Source: Prosthecobacter debontii
Lineage (GTDB): Bacteria > Verrucomicrobiota > Verrucomicrobiia > Verrucomicrobiales > Verrucomicrobiaceae
Length of the DNA stretch: 64,000 nt
Reading direction: 5' to 3'
Assembly: GCA_945860295.1 (NCBI GenBank)
Contig: CAMAQH010000004.1
Coordinates: 62,001 to 126,000 of the forward strand
The notes beneath the pieces are model-generated. The model was not told the origin of the DNA. It saw only the letters and a program-made list of their open reading frames with translations, and searched no databases. A program made the translations under genes and the position numbers. Positions 28,358 through 36,694 of the stretch are shown here, piece after piece; the first letter of the stretch is position 1, and each line of letters begins with the position of its first letter.

Positions 28358-29482
28358 TTACTTGGCAGAAAGGATCGCCGTGCCAGTGGCATCGCAGATA
28401 CGGAGTTGGAATTGCCACTCCACGGTCCATGACTCGGTCTGCTCGTTTTGGCAGCATTTGACGAGGATCGCGTTTTTGCCTTTCTTGAGTTTCACGGGGA
28501 GTTTGTATTGGTCGAGCTTGGCTCCGCGATGATATTCATCTCGGGCGAAGAGGAGTTCGCCGTTGAGCCAGACTTTCCAGCCATCTTTGCAGCCGAGCCG
28601 GATCTGGGCGTCGCGCGCTTCGGCGGATTCAAACTCGGTGTAGGCGTAGCCGGTGACTTCCTTGAGCATGGTGAAGGGCTTGTTGAAGTCGATCTGGCCA
28701 TAGTCGTCGGCGCTGTTGAAGTCGATCCATTTGGCGTCAGCGTTTTTGCCGGGATAGACCGCGTCTGGTCTGATCTCTTGCTCCGGCGGGAAAGCGGTGT
28801 CGAAGCCTTTACGCTCCACATTGGTGAAGGGGGCAATCAGCTTCCAATTCATGAGGAAACCGAAGTGCTTTGGCAGATCGACGGGCTTGTCGAGATCCTT
28901 GAGCTTCTTTGCGAGGTCTTTGATCTGGTCCTCGTCACGGGCGCTATTCATGGCCTTGAGATAGGCGTTGGTGGCCTCTTCTTTGCGACCCTGGGCGAGA
29001 TCTTCATCACCGGATTGCAGCAGCTTGGCCACGGGATGGCGGCGCAGTTCGCTGCTGGGGTCTTCGAGCAAGGAAGGCGTGATTTTTTCTGCCAGCTCAG
29101 GCTGTGCGCGCTGGATGATGTCATAGGCGACGACGCGCGGAGCTGGGCTGTTTTTCGTGTCGGATAAAAACGCCTGCACGGCTTCGATAGGCAGCTTCTT
29201 CGCAGCGCTGGCTTGATCGGCGATGACGCCGACAGCGGCTCTCAACCAGTTCTCAGCAAGCGGGTTTGCGCCATTCATTCCGGCGAGTACTTCAGGCAGC
29301 GTTGCGGGATCGGCCTGCGTAAGCTTTTGCCAGGCACTGGTGGCTTTTTCATTGCCCGTGCCTTCACGATCCACCGCTCGGATTTCGGCGAGCGGCCCGC
29401 TGAGACTGGCGGCAGCTAGATGGGAGGAATAGGGGGCGACGAGTCCGATGGGAGCGAGCAGGCTGAGAAGATGGGCTTTCAT
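28358..29482 (-). CDS. Secreted protein with helical repeats and a galactose-binding-like end
   Basis: The 374-residue protein has an N-terminal Sec signal, then a helical region (about residues 30-210) with TPR/HEAT-like periodicity (LAQGRKEEATNAYLKAMNSA, DEDQIKDLAKKL). The C-terminal domain (about 215-374) contains DGWKVWLNGELLFARDEYHR and KKGKNAILVKCCQNEQ. This is the pattern of the beta-sandwich that appends to many secreted enzymes of the phylum, with a W-x-N-G turn. No catalytic motif is visible. It is upstream of the PQQ-propeller gene by 20 bases, so the two are probably cotranscribed. Function is unknown; binding of carbohydrate or another ligand is likely. Confidence 0.7.
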   Translation of the reverse strand: MKAHLLSLLAPIGLVAPYSSHLAAASLSGPLAEIRAVDREGTGNEKATSAWQKLTQADPATLPEVLAGMNGANPLAENWLRAAVGVIADQASAAKKLPIEAVQAFLSDTKNSPAPRVVAYDIIQRAQPELAEKITPSLLEDPSSELRRHPVAKLLQSGDEDLAQGRKEEATNAYLKAMNSARDEDQIKDLAKKLKDLDKPVDLPKHFGFLMNWKLIAPFTNVERKGFDTAFPPEQEIRPDAVYPGKNADAKWIDFNSADDYGQIDFNKPFTMLKEVTGYAYTEFESAEARDAQIRLGCKDGWKVWLNGELLFARDEYHRGAKLDQYKLPVKLKKGKNAILVKCCQNEQTESWTVEWQFQLRICDATGTAILSAK

Positions 29483-29596
29483 GCGTGGCGAATGCTTTCA
29501 CAAAGAACGCTCGACGCCAAGCCACAGTTTCGGCGTGAATGAAGAGATACTGAAGCTTGCGCGTGCGCCTCCGCATTCGTAACCCCTGCGCCCCGC

Positions 29597-32101
29597 ATGC
29601 TTCCATCCATCAACAGCCTCAAACTTCCCGACATCTGGCAGCACCAGGCGGTGAACTATTTGCGCGCGGGCGCAGACGTGGTGGTGAGTGCGCCGACCGG
29701 GGCGGGTAAAACGTACATTTTTGAGCTGCTGCATCAGTCACGCTCGCTCCACGGGCAGGCGGTTTACACAGTGCCGACGCGGGCGCTGGCAAATGACAAG
29801 TATGCGGAGTGGAAGGAGGCAAAGTGGGATGTGGGCATTGCCACGGGCGATGTTTCGGAGAATGTCAGCGCGCCTGTGTTGGTGGCCACGCTGGAGACTC
29901 AGCTCGAACGAATGGTGCGCGGTGATGGGCCGACGCTGCTGGTCATTGATGAGTATCAAATGATCGCTGACTCGGCACGCGGTAGTCACTATGAAGCGGC
30001 CATCGCACTGGCACCCAAAGGCACACGATTACTGCTGCTCAGCGGCTCGGTAGCGAACCCTGAAGACATCGTGACTTGGCTGCGCAGGCTCGGGCGCACG
30101 GCGGAAGTCGTGATGACGAAAGAACGGCCCGTGCCACTGGAGGAAGCACCGTGGGAAGCCCTTCCGCAGCGCATGGCGCGCAGCTTTGAGCACTTCTGGC
30201 CGAAGTTCGCCGCAGCGGTGATGCTGGCGGACATGGCCCCCATGCTGATCTTTTCACCGAGGCGCAAAGAGGCCGAATCCATCGCACGTCGTCTCGCTGC
30301 TGATCTGCCGCATGGAGAGTCGATGGAACTGACGCAGGAACAGCGCGCGGTGTGCGGCAAGGATCTCGCTACGCTGTTAGAAAAGCGCATCGCCTTTCAT
30401 CACAGTGGCCTGTCGTATGCGGCACGCGCAGGCGTGATCGAGCCGCTGGCGAAAGCCGGGCAATTGCGTGTCATCGTGGCGACGATGGGACTCGCAGCAG
30501 GGATCAACTTCTCTGTACGCAGCGTGCATGTGGCGGCGACGACGTATCACGATGGCAAGTCGGAGCAAAAACTCGCGCCCGATGATCTGCTGCAAATGTA
30601 TGGCCGCGCTGGGCGTCGTGGTTTGGATGAGCGGGGTTACGTCATCACCTCACGTCAGAGTCCGACGCTCATGGATGCGCGTGCGGCACGTCTCCACCGC
30701 AGTAGTTTGCTAGCTTGGCCGATCTTTCTGCGCGTGATGAAGCACGCCGCGCAAACCGAGCAGAATGCCTTTCGTGCAGCAGAAGATTTTGCCCAGCGGC
30801 TGTTTGCCAAAGAGCCGCCGCTGCTCGGATTGGAAGCCAATGCGCCCGAGGGAAATCTGCCCCAGGAAGCGAAGGCGCTGTTTGGCTTGGAAGCGACTGA
30901 GAAACAGATCTTCAATTCCAAAGGTGAGTGGGAGCGCCGCATGAATGCACCCGTGCAGCATCAGCCTTTGGGTAAAGCTTGGATCGCCGGACCGATCAAG
31001 ATTGCGCAGGCGCTGAGTATCCCAGGCTTTGTGGCGAAGTTCGCCCACGGCATCGGTCGTGTTGGGAAGATCGAAAAGGATCGCTATGGCGTGGAGATCC
31101 CACTCGGTAGCACGCTGGAGGAGCATCCGGACATCATTCGCCCAACTAAAAGTCTGCGTAAGTTGCTGAAGCTGAATCGACAGCAGGAGACGATTCCAGT
31201 GGAAGAGGTGGAGGTGCTGTATGGCAGCGCGCTGGCCGAGGCTTTGCATGGGAGTTATGAGAGTCATGTGACTCATGGGAGTCATGGCCTTCCAGCGCTA
31301 ACGCACACTCTTGCCAAAGAAGGACTTGTCTTCGCGGTCTTCGATCTCAGTGGCATCGAGATACAGGTGTATCGCGACACGCATGGCGTGCCGCTTTATG
31401 AGCCACTGGAGCGCACGCGGTTGGTGAAAAATGAAACAAGCGTGCATGATCAAGGCGTCACGATTACGACCACTGATCGTCAACCGCGCGTGGGTTCACC
31501 GATCCATGCCTGGCGCTCGCTTGGACTTATCGATGAAGACGGAGCGCCGACACGACGTGGTGAAATCTTCTCATTCTTCCAAGACGGCGAGGGCCTGGCC
31601 ATTGCGGCAGCGCTTGAGGATGATGGCTACCATGTCGATGAACTGATCCCGCATCTCGCTAATCTGCGCGCCGGGGTGAAATTTGATCTGCCTCTGGCCT
31701 GCGGCTCGGAGAAGCTAGGCTCCATCTGCCGGAACACGTATGGCTTCATCAATCACCACGGCTATCTCGAAAATGGCCTACCCATCGACTACGGCGAAGG
31801 CGCGGCGGAACTGCTCGACACTCTCCTGCATCCTCAGAAAACCGAGTCCCGCGAAATGCAACATGACATCGCGGAGGGCGACATTTCCCGCGCTTATGTC
31901 GAATGGCTCAGCCTGCTGCGTCACATCACGCACGCGCCTGCACATCCGTGGCGGCGATGGATTGCTCTACAGGAGGAAACAAAGCGTGTGCTCAAGCGGC
32001 ATGACAAAACCATGCGGCACCTGTTTTACCTCGATCTGCCACCCCTGACGAACAAGCAGCGCCATGGCAAGCCACGGCATTACATCATGGTGAAGAGTTG
32101 A
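29597..32101 (+). CDS. Ski2-like superfamily 2 helicase
   Basis: The 834-residue protein has the SF2 helicase motifs in its first half: I as SAPTGAGKTYIFE (about residue 32), II as LLVIDEYQMIAD (about 117), III-like LLLLSGSVANPED, GINFSVRSVHVA (V) and LLQMYGRAGRRGLDE (VI). The order and the FHHSGL segment (about 267) place it with the Ski2/Mtr4/Hel308 group. Motif II is DEYQ rather than DExH. The long C-terminal half (about residues 400-834) is mostly helical and not recognised, with no zinc finger. RNA unwinding is the expected role. It is divergent from the secreted-protein gene at 28358. Confidence 0.85.
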   Translation: MLPSINSLKLPDIWQHQAVNYLRAGADVVVSAPTGAGKTYIFELLHQSRSLHGQAVYTVPTRALANDKYAEWKEAKWDVGIATGDVSENVSAPVLVATLETQLERMVRGDGPTLLVIDEYQMIADSARGSHYEAAIALAPKGTRLLLLSGSVANPEDIVTWLRRLGRTAEVVMTKERPVPLEEAPWEALPQRMARSFEHFWPKFAAAVMLADMAPMLIFSPRRKEAESIARRLAADLPHGESMELTQEQRAVCGKDLATLLEKRIAFHHSGLSYAARAGVIEPLAKAGQLRVIVATMGLAAGINFSVRSVHVAATTYHDGKSEQKLAPDDLLQMYGRAGRRGLDERGYVITSRQSPTLMDARAARLHRSSLLAWPIFLRVMKHAAQTEQNAFRAAEDFAQRLFAKEPPLLGLEANAPEGNLPQEAKALFGLEATEKQIFNSKGEWERRMNAPVQHQPLGKAWIAGPIKIAQALSIPGFVAKFAHGIGRVGKIEKDRYGVEIPLGSTLEEHPDIIRPTKSLRKLLKLNRQQETIPVEEVEVLYGSALAEALHGSYESHVTHGSHGLPALTHTLAKEGLVFAVFDLSGIEIQVYRDTHGVPLYEPLERTRLVKNETSVHDQGVTITTTDRQPRVGSPIHAWRSLGLIDEDGAPTRRGEIFSFFQDGEGLAIAAALEDDGYHVDELIPHLANLRAGVKFDLPLACGSEKLGSICRNTYGFINHHGYLENGLPIDYGEGAAELLDTLLHPQKTESREMQHDIAEGDISRAYVEWLSLLRHITHAPAHPWRRWIALQEETKRVLKRHDKTMRHLFYLDLPPLTNKQRHGKPRHYIMVKS

Positions 32102-32174
32102 CGTTTTCGTCACAAAGCACAGTCGCGCATTGACATACGGTCTGTTCTCTCGCTAACAAAGGGCTGACACCCTC

Positions 32175-32753
32175 ATGAATCTGCCCAACAAGCTCACCGT
32201 CTCCCGCCTGATTCTCACAGGGGCGTTCGTGGCTTGCTTTTACATCCCCTGGTTACAGGCAATGACGGCAGCGCTGCTGATTTTTTCAGTGGCCTCCATC
32301 ACCGACTATTTGGATGGCAAAATTGCGCGTGATCGGAACCTCGTCACAAACTTTGGCAAGCTCTTCGATCCCCTCGCTGACAAAGTGCTCATTGCTGCTG
32401 CTTTCATCCTTCTTGTTGAGCGCACCGAGATGAAAGCCTGGATCGCCATCGCGATTTTAGCACGCGAGTTTTTCGTCACCGGCATCCGACTCATCGCCGC
32501 CAATCAGGGCGCTGTGCTGGCGGCAGAAAAGTTAGGCAAGCACAAGATGGTCTGGCAGATCGTCACCGTGCTCTACTTCCTGCTCAGCGCGGCTTCAGCG
32601 GAGATGCTCTTCGGTTTCCTTCGTCCGTGGCTGGAGCCTTCGCCTGCCCATTGGTGGGTTGGCGCATCTATCGTCGGCATCACCACGGCTCTCACACTCG
32701 TCTCTGGGTTCAGCTATTTTTGGAAGAACAAGCATCTGTTTAATGATGCGTGA
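32175..32753 (+). CDS. pgsA: CDP-diacylglycerol-glycerol-3-phosphate 3-phosphatidyltransferase
   Basis: The 192-residue membrane protein carries the CDP-alcohol phosphotransferase signature D-G-x2-A-R-x8-G-x3-D-x3-D as DYLDGKIARDRNLVTNFGKL followed by FDPLADK. Four or five membrane helices follow, and the length is typical of PgsA. It makes phosphatidylglycerophosphate, the first committed step to phosphatidylglycerol, in the inner membrane. A TTGACA box (32130-32135) lies upstream, but the matching -10 is poor. The RidA-like gene follows after 59 bases. Confidence 0.93.
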   Translation: MNLPNKLTVSRLILTGAFVACFYIPWLQAMTAALLIFSVASITDYLDGKIARDRNLVTNFGKLFDPLADKVLIAAAFILLVERTEMKAWIAIAILAREFFVTGIRLIAANQGAVLAAEKLGKHKMVWQIVTVLYFLLSAASAEMLFGFLRPWLEPSPAHWWVGASIVGITTALTLVSGFSYFWKNKHLFNDA

Positions 32754-32812
32754 GTTTTAGGATTGAGTCGGAGACGGATGCTTGGCAGCATGGCAGCGAA
32801 ATCATCACCACT

Positions 32813-33277
32813 ATGTCCGCAGAATCCCAACTCACCGCTCTCGGTCTCACGCTTCCTCCGGCTCCACCCAAGGGTGGGGTTTACAAGCCCGTCGTCATCG
32901 TCGGCAATATCGCCTACATCTCAGGGCATGGACCCTACCTCGCCGATGGTGGAATGATCCGAGGCCGTGTGGGAGAGGACTTGGATCTTGCTGAAGGCCA
33001 CGCCGCTGCGCGACAGACTGGCTTGGCGCTACTTGCCACACTCAGAAAGGAACTCGGCAGCCTGGGTCGCATCAAGCGTGTGGTGAAACTTCTCGGCATG
33101 GTGAACAGCACGCCCGAGTTTGCCGATCACCCCAAAGTGATCAATGGTTGCAGCGAACTCTTTGCGCAAATCTGGGGTGAGGAGAACGGCGTCGGTGCCC
33201 GCAGTGCCGTGGGTATGGGATCACTGCCTGGAAACATCGCCGTGGAGATCGAGGGGATCTTTGAGCTGGTGGAGTGA
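32813..33277 (+). CDS. RidA/YjgF-family protein
   Basis: From ATG 32813 the protein is 154 residues; the longer frame starting at 32750 overlaps the pgsA stop and was not used. It shows the RidA family pattern with VGNIAYISGHGP (about residue 31), VKLLGMVNSTPEF and the C-terminal ARSAVGMGSLPGNIAVEIEG. The Arg that binds the substrate carboxylate in imine/enamine deaminases is present. The variant with a long N-terminus (LTLPPAPPKGGVYKPVV) corresponds to a subgroup distinct from classical RidA, so deaminase activity is likely but not certain. It acts as a cytoplasmic trimer in the family. Confidence 0.87.
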   Translation: MSAESQLTALGLTLPPAPPKGGVYKPVVIVGNIAYISGHGPYLADGGMIRGRVGEDLDLAEGHAAARQTGLALLATLRKELGSLGRIKRVVKLLGMVNSTPEFADHPKVINGCSELFAQIWGEENGVGARSAVGMGSLPGNIAVEIEGIFELVE

Positions 33278-33292
33278 AGGACAAAAACTTTC

Positions 33293-33490
33293 ATGAGCGC
33301 CTGTGGTCTCCAACCTGATTCAACAGAGAAATGTCTCTGCTATTGCAGTGGGTTCATCTTTGGTGGCATCATCAGTTTCCTGGTGGCCATCCGTGAAATT
33401 CAGGAGATCACAGGTATGTTCTGGGCGATTGTGATTGGCGCGGCACTCCAATTTGGGTTTAGCGCTATGCGCTATGGAGATAGCTTTTAG
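33293..33490 (+). CDS. Small membrane protein, hypothetical
   Basis: This 65-residue frame starts 15 bases after the RidA-like gene. It has a Cys-rich start (CLCYCSG) and two hydrophobic stretches (about residues 19-36 and 42-58) that would cross the membrane as a hairpin. No family is recognised. Its position and clean reading frame make it plausible, but coding is not certain. Confidence 0.4.
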   Translation: MSACGLQPDSTEKCLCYCSGFIFGGIISFLVAIREIQEITGMFWAIVIGAALQFGFSAMRYGDSF

Positions 33491-33531
33491 GAAGACTTTT
33501 CCAAATGCTTCCACTGGAGATAATCCGGCAG

Positions 33532-34326
33532 CTAAGCCACTTTGAATAGTCGTCGGTAATTCTTCCCGATCTGCACCTTCATTTCCTCCATGGGCAGGCC
33601 TCGCACTTGAGCCAGCAGTTCATAACTCACGCGCAGATTAGCCGGGTGATTGATCGACTTGCCTTCATGCATCAAGGGATGCGGATTCAACTCGTCAGGC
33701 GGCCACATGTCGGGAGCGTCAGTTTCGGCGAGGAGGCGGTCGAGGGGAACGGATTTGAAGACGGCGAGCTTCTGCACTTTGCGGGCGTGACCGAAGTAGG
33801 GTGAGAGCGAGAAGTAAGCGCCCAGCTTCACAAAGCCAGGAATCATCTCGACCGGACCACCATAGGAGTGCAGTAGGAATCCCCGCTCAGGGAGGCGTAA
33901 GGTACGGAGCTGCTCATCAAGTAGGCCCCAAGCTCGCAGGCAGTGAATGGAGGCAGGGCGGTGGAGATCAGTCGCGAGTTCGAGCTGCCAGCGAAAGCAC
34001 TCGATCTGCGCGTCGATGTCTGGATTCTCGATCCAACGATCGAGTCCGATCTCACCGACAGGTGCATTCGGGAAAGCCATCAAGTATCTGTAGAGATGCT
34101 CCTGCCAGGCGGACGTGCGCTCTTTGACATACCAGGGATGCAGGCCAAACGATGGGCGAACCCAAGGATAAGCGCGAGCAAGCCGAGCCACATCTTCCCA
34201 GTCATCTTCGGCGGAACCATTCACGACAGATTCGCTCAGGCCGGTCTCCGGCAGTATCTGCATGATGGCCTCGCGCTCAGCATCGAGTCGAGCGTCTTGC
34301 AGGTGATTGTGTGCGTCGTAGAGCAT
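33532..34326 (-). CDS. TatD-family metal-dependent hydrolase
   Basis: From ATG 34326 the protein is 264 residues; a start at 34368 is possible but adds only basic residues. TatD motifs are complete: DAHNHL (two His ligands, about residue 4), FGLHPWYV, VGEIGLDRW (Glu), IHCLRAWG (His), LHSYGG (His) and LLAETDAPDMWP (Asp). The family comprises cytoplasmic two-metal hydrolases acting as 3'-5' DNases or on D-amino-acyl groups. The sequence is short for TatD and the loops are atypical, so a narrower specificity is possible. It is transcribed towards the RidA-like gene. Confidence 0.87.
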   Translation of the reverse strand: MLYDAHNHLQDARLDAEREAIMQILPETGLSESVVNGSAEDDWEDVARLARAYPWVRPSFGLHPWYVKERTSAWQEHLYRYLMAFPNAPVGEIGLDRWIENPDIDAQIECFRWQLELATDLHRPASIHCLRAWGLLDEQLRTLRLPERGFLLHSYGGPVEMIPGFVKLGAYFSLSPYFGHARKVQKLAVFKSVPLDRLLAETDAPDMWPPDELNPHPLMHEGKSINHPANLRVSYELLAQVRGLPMEEMKVQIGKNYRRLFKVA

Positions 34327-34397
34327 GATCAGGGCGGTCTTTTTTGGACTATTCTTATATGATGGCAAATCTCTGACCAGGGATCGAAGTACTCACC

Positions 34398-34499
34398 ATG
34401 GACGCCAATTTCCAAGCTTTCATTGGTGGGCGCTACACCCATGATCCCGATGCCGCAAACCGAGCCGTCGCCAGCATCAATGCAAACGACAACCCTTGA
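34398..34499 (+). pseudogene. Fragment copied from the barrel domain of the multicopper oxidase gene
   Basis: The 33-codon frame from ATG 34398 reads DANFQAFIGGRYTHDPDA and then NRAVASIN. It matches residues of the multicopper oxidase near 39353-39430 (ANFQAFIGGRFTNDADA, NRAVAGIN) at 21 of 26 positions, and nothing else of that gene remains. It abuts the broken small gene at 34496, mirroring the order of the intact genes at 37574-39952 with most of the oxidase and the spacer deleted. It is therefore a relic of a former duplicate. Confidence 0.7.
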
Positions 34500-34733
34500 A
34501 AACAAAACTCATCACACTCTTCATTACCGCCTTGCTCGGCCTTAGCCTCAATGCTGCGGACGTGTAACCTTACCCTCTCAAAAACTGCCAGGTCAGCGAC
34601 AATAAGTACGGAAAAATTGGCAGAGCGATCACCGAGGTTGACGAAAACTAGGACATCAATTTCTGCTGCAAGTCCCTTCATCAAGATGTTTGAGGCGAAC
34701 CCGGCCAAGTATCTCAGCAAGCTGCCGAAGTAA
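34496..34733 (+). pseudogene. Broken copy of the small Cys-rich exported protein gene
   Basis: The sequence parallels the intact gene at 39716-39952 along its whole length. The signal region KTKLITLFITALLGLSLNAA differs at 3 of 22 positions (counting the next two residues), and both end in KLPK before TAA. An in-frame stop (TAA) follows AADV, another (TAG) follows later, and a frameshift breaks the CCK region. TTG 34496 stands in place of the ATG. It is a clear decayed paralog. Confidence 0.8.
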
Positions 34734-34788
34734 CTCGATCATGACGCATGGTGAAGCCGCAACGGCACATGATTTGAAAATAATCAAA

Positions 34789-34842
34789 GGGGTTGGGCTC
34801 GGGGTGGAGTTGCAATGCATGAACGCCTGTGATGGCGCTCAT
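34789..34842 (+). promoter_or_regulatory. Shared promoter-like block and hairpin, copy 1
   Basis: GGGGTT (34789-34794) and TGGAGTTG (34805-34812) are followed by the hairpin ATGAACGCC/GGCGCTCAT (34819-34827, 34834-34842; one mismatch). Blocks and spacing are the same as in copy 3 at 37183-37238. The block precedes the exported Cys-rich protein gene by 27 bases. The arrangement suggests a promoter of the locus ECF sigma factor with a leader hairpin. Confidence 0.55.
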
Positions 34843-34869
34843 CAAAAAACCAAAAAAATAGACCCCATC

Positions 34870-35118
34870 ATGAAAACGAAACTCACCCTCCTCAGCGCTA
34901 TCATCCTCGCAGGCATCGGCTCCACCTTGGCCATCGCGGGTCAGGAAGATCAGGCTGCTGCGGCTGCCAAGCCTGCTGCCAAGAGCTGCTGCGCCATGAA
35001 AGAAACAGGGCCTGCGACTCCCGCCGACAAAGACGCAGCCAGCGGCATGTCCTGTCACTCCAACGCACCTGTGGCGAAGGAAGTCACGGCGGCGAAACCC
35101 AAGGGCTGCTGCAAGTAA
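34870..35118 (+). CDS. Small exported Cys-rich protein
   Basis: From ATG 34870 the protein is 82 residues; the longer frame upstream runs through the relic genes and was not used. A Sec signal (MKTKLTLLSAIILAGIGSTLA) is followed by a low-complexity, Ala/Lys-rich mature part with three Cys-containing sites: KSCCAMKE, MSCHSN and GCCK at the end. No named family is recognised. The cysteines with Met and His suggest metal, probably copper(I), binding in the periplasm. It carries the shared upstream block of the locus and lies just before the anti-sigma/sensor/sigma genes. A terminator-like hairpin follows. Confidence 0.65.
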   Translation: MKTKLTLLSAIILAGIGSTLAIAGQEDQAAAAAKPAAKSCCAMKETGPATPADKDAASGMSCHSNAPVAKEVTAAKPKGCCK

Positions 35119-35138
35119 TGGGGCACCCGCCCTTCGCG

Positions 35139-35168
35139 ACCCGTCAGGCATCGGATGACCTGGCGGGT
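35139..35168 (+). terminator. Hairpin after the small Cys-rich protein gene
   Basis: ACCCGTCAGG (35139-35148) pairs with CCTGGCGGGT (35159-35168) over 10 positions with one G-T pair and a 10-base loop. It lies 20 bases after the stop at 35118 and is followed by TGTGTT. It probably ends that transcript; the next gene starts at 35204. Confidence 0.5.
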
Positions 35169-35203
35169 TGTGTTCGGTCAATCATCCGGCACTTTCACCT
35201 GTC

Positions 35204-35527
35204 ATGAATAACGACGACCTCCACCTTTTGATCCGCCAGACGCAGCCGAAGCCTGAGTTCTCAGCCTCGTTCCAGCGTGAAGTCTGGGCGCGCATCGCCG
35301 TCGCTGAACAGCGCTCATGGTCCGCCCAGTGGCGGACATGGAGCGAGTCCCTGTTCCGCTGGATCGCCCAGCCCGCGCCTGCTGTGGCGGTCGTCACAGC
35401 GATGCTGGTTCTCGGTGCCGGCCTCGGAAGCATGACGTCCGTTAACAATGAGCCCGCCAATTTGCGCACAGCCTACATGGCCTCCATCAACCCTCTGACC
35501 GCGGCCCATGTCGCGATGCCGAAATGA
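35204..35527 (+). CDS. Single-pass membrane protein, anti-sigma-like (CnrY position)
   Basis: From ATG 35204 the protein is 107 residues. A cytoplasmic part of about 55 residues starting NNDDLHLLIRQTQPKPEF is followed by a membrane helix (VAVVTAMLVLGAGLGSM, about 61-78) and a short outer tail. This is the build of CnrY-type anti-sigma factors, which hold an ECF sigma at the membrane; sequence identity to CnrY is not evident. The gene overlaps the metal-sensor-like gene by 4 bases (ATGA), and the sigma gene follows, giving the cnrYXH order. The role is inferred from this order. Confidence 0.65.
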   Translation: MNNDDLHLLIRQTQPKPEFSASFQREVWARIAVAEQRSWSAQWRTWSESLFRWIAQPAPAVAVVTAMLVLGAGLGSMTSVNNEPANLRTAYMASINPLTAAHVAMPK

Positions 35528-36009
35528 AACGCGGCCTCTGGATTTTAGCGGCGGCAGTGCTGGCCGGTCTTGCGGGCTTCATAGTCACCCGCAGTCAATG
35601 CGACTGCACCATCCCTGAAAAAATAGCGGCCCATGACCGCCAGTCGCAACTACCAGAACTCGAATGGCTGCGCCAGGAGTTCAAGCTGACGGATGAGCAA
35701 TTCGCCAAAGTCTCCGAGCTGCATCTGGCCTATCGCCCCACCTGTGAAGATCTTTGTGCCAAGGTGATGGCTTCACAGACGAAGATGAAAAAGCTGGTCG
35801 GTGTCGGAACCCAAGTGTCACCGGAACTCAAAGCCGCCCTGCAAGAGCACGCCGCCCTGCATGTGGAATGCCAGACCGCGATGCTTAACCATCTTTATCA
35901 AACGGCGACCTGCCTGTCGCTCGATCAAGCGCGGCACTACCTGGATGCCATGCTGCCGCAGGTCATTGAGATGGTCATGGAACCTGAAACCTCGCACCCC
36001 GGTCACTGA
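35524..36009 (+). CDS. Periplasmic metal-sensor-like protein (CnrX/Spy-type)
   Basis: The 161-residue protein is anchored by an N-terminal helix (about residues 5-21) and has a helical periplasmic domain with the LTxxQ-like FKLTDEQFAKVSELHLAYR. This is the pattern of heavy-metal resistance proteins of the CnrX/ZraP/Spy group. Possible ligands are CDC (about 26-28), CEDLC (about 76-80), two further Cys, and a C-terminal run of Met and His (MLPQVIEMVMEPETSHPGH). Cys is richer than in nickel-sensing CnrX, which would suit copper. It overlaps the anti-sigma-like gene by 4 bases and lies 15 bases before the sigma gene. Confidence 0.72.
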   Translation: MKRGLWILAAAVLAGLAGFIVTRSQCDCTIPEKIAAHDRQSQLPELEWLRQEFKLTDEQFAKVSELHLAYRPTCEDLCAKVMASQTKMKKLVGVGTQVSPELKAALQEHAALHVECQTAMLNHLYQTATCLSLDQARHYLDAMLPQVIEMVMEPETSHPGH

Positions 36010-36024
36010 GCCCGATCTGCACGC

Positions 36025-36594
36025 ATGGACTTCACCCAAGATGCCGATGTCGTGCTCATGCAGCGACTCGCTGACGGCGAGGATCTGGCCCTGAACGAAC
36101 TCATGTCCCGCTGGCGCGAGCGCGTGGCCGCCTTTCTCCTGCGCATGGTCGGCGATCATGCCACGGCCATGGATCTCGTGCAGGAGACGTTTGTGCGCCT
36201 CTACACCAGCCGACACAGCTACCGGCCCACCGCCGCCTTTTCGACCTACCTGTTTCACATCGCCACGAATCTGGCCCGCAGTCATGCGCGCTGGAAAGGC
36301 AGGCACCCGACCGTGCCGATGGAGGATGAGCAGGGCACACTCATTCATGAGCCGGTCGATCCGCAGTTGCAGCCTGATGAAGCGGCTACCCTGCATGAGA
36401 AGACAGCCCTGGTGAACCGTGCCATCGCCGCCCTGTCCGCCGAGCTGCGTGAGGCGCTGCTGCTCTTCACCGTGGAGGACATGGGCCATGCCGAGATCGC
36501 CGCCACACTTGGCTGCTCGCCAAAGGCCATCGAAGTCCGCATCTACCGCGCCCGGCAACTGCTCAAAGAAGCTGTCGCCAAACTCTCGATGTAG
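36025..36594 (+). CDS. ECF-type RNA polymerase sigma factor (CnrH position)
   Basis: The 189-residue protein has sigma region 2 (MVGDHATAMDLVQETFVRLY, about 47-66) and region 4 (ALSAELREALLLFTVEDMGH, then AEIAATLGCSPKAIEVRIYR and ARQLLK), joined by a linker without extra domains. It is an extracytoplasmic-function sigma factor of the length usual for this group. It is the third gene of the control unit after the anti-sigma-like and sensor-like genes. It is therefore likely released when periplasmic metal, probably copper, is sensed, and then drives the copper genes downstream from the shared promoter blocks. The regulon is inferred. Confidence 0.88.
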   Translation: MDFTQDADVVLMQRLADGEDLALNELMSRWRERVAAFLLRMVGDHATAMDLVQETFVRLYTSRHSYRPTAAFSTYLFHIATNLARSHARWKGRHPTVPMEDEQGTLIHEPVDPQLQPDEAATLHEKTALVNRAIAALSAELREALLLFTVEDMGHAEIAATLGCSPKAIEVRIYRARQLLKEAVAKLSM

Positions 36595-36608
36595 AAGAGA
36601 GGCACAGT

Positions 36609-36660
36609 CGGGTTACTCCCCATAGCAGTGCCGACGCATGACATGAAGCGTGTGCTTCGT
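36609..36660 (+). promoter_or_regulatory. Shared promoter-like block and hairpin, copy 2
   Basis: The block begins CGGGTTACT (36609-36617) and has GCATGAC (36636-36642) one base closer than in the other two copies. A hairpin ATGAAGC/GCTTCGT (36643-36649, 36654-36660) follows with a 4-base loop and one G-T pair. It lies 34 bases upstream of the Met/His-rich protein gene. The conserved elements are looser than in copies 1 and 3. Confidence 0.45.
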
Positions 36661-36694
36661 CTTCAGCTCAACCCGCTGAAGCCACCCCACGACT

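Noticed and set aside
32130-32158. Promoter-like TTGACA upstream of pgsA
   Set aside because: The -35 box is perfect but the -10 at the right distance (CTAACA) is poor, so it was mentioned with pgsA and not listed as a feature.
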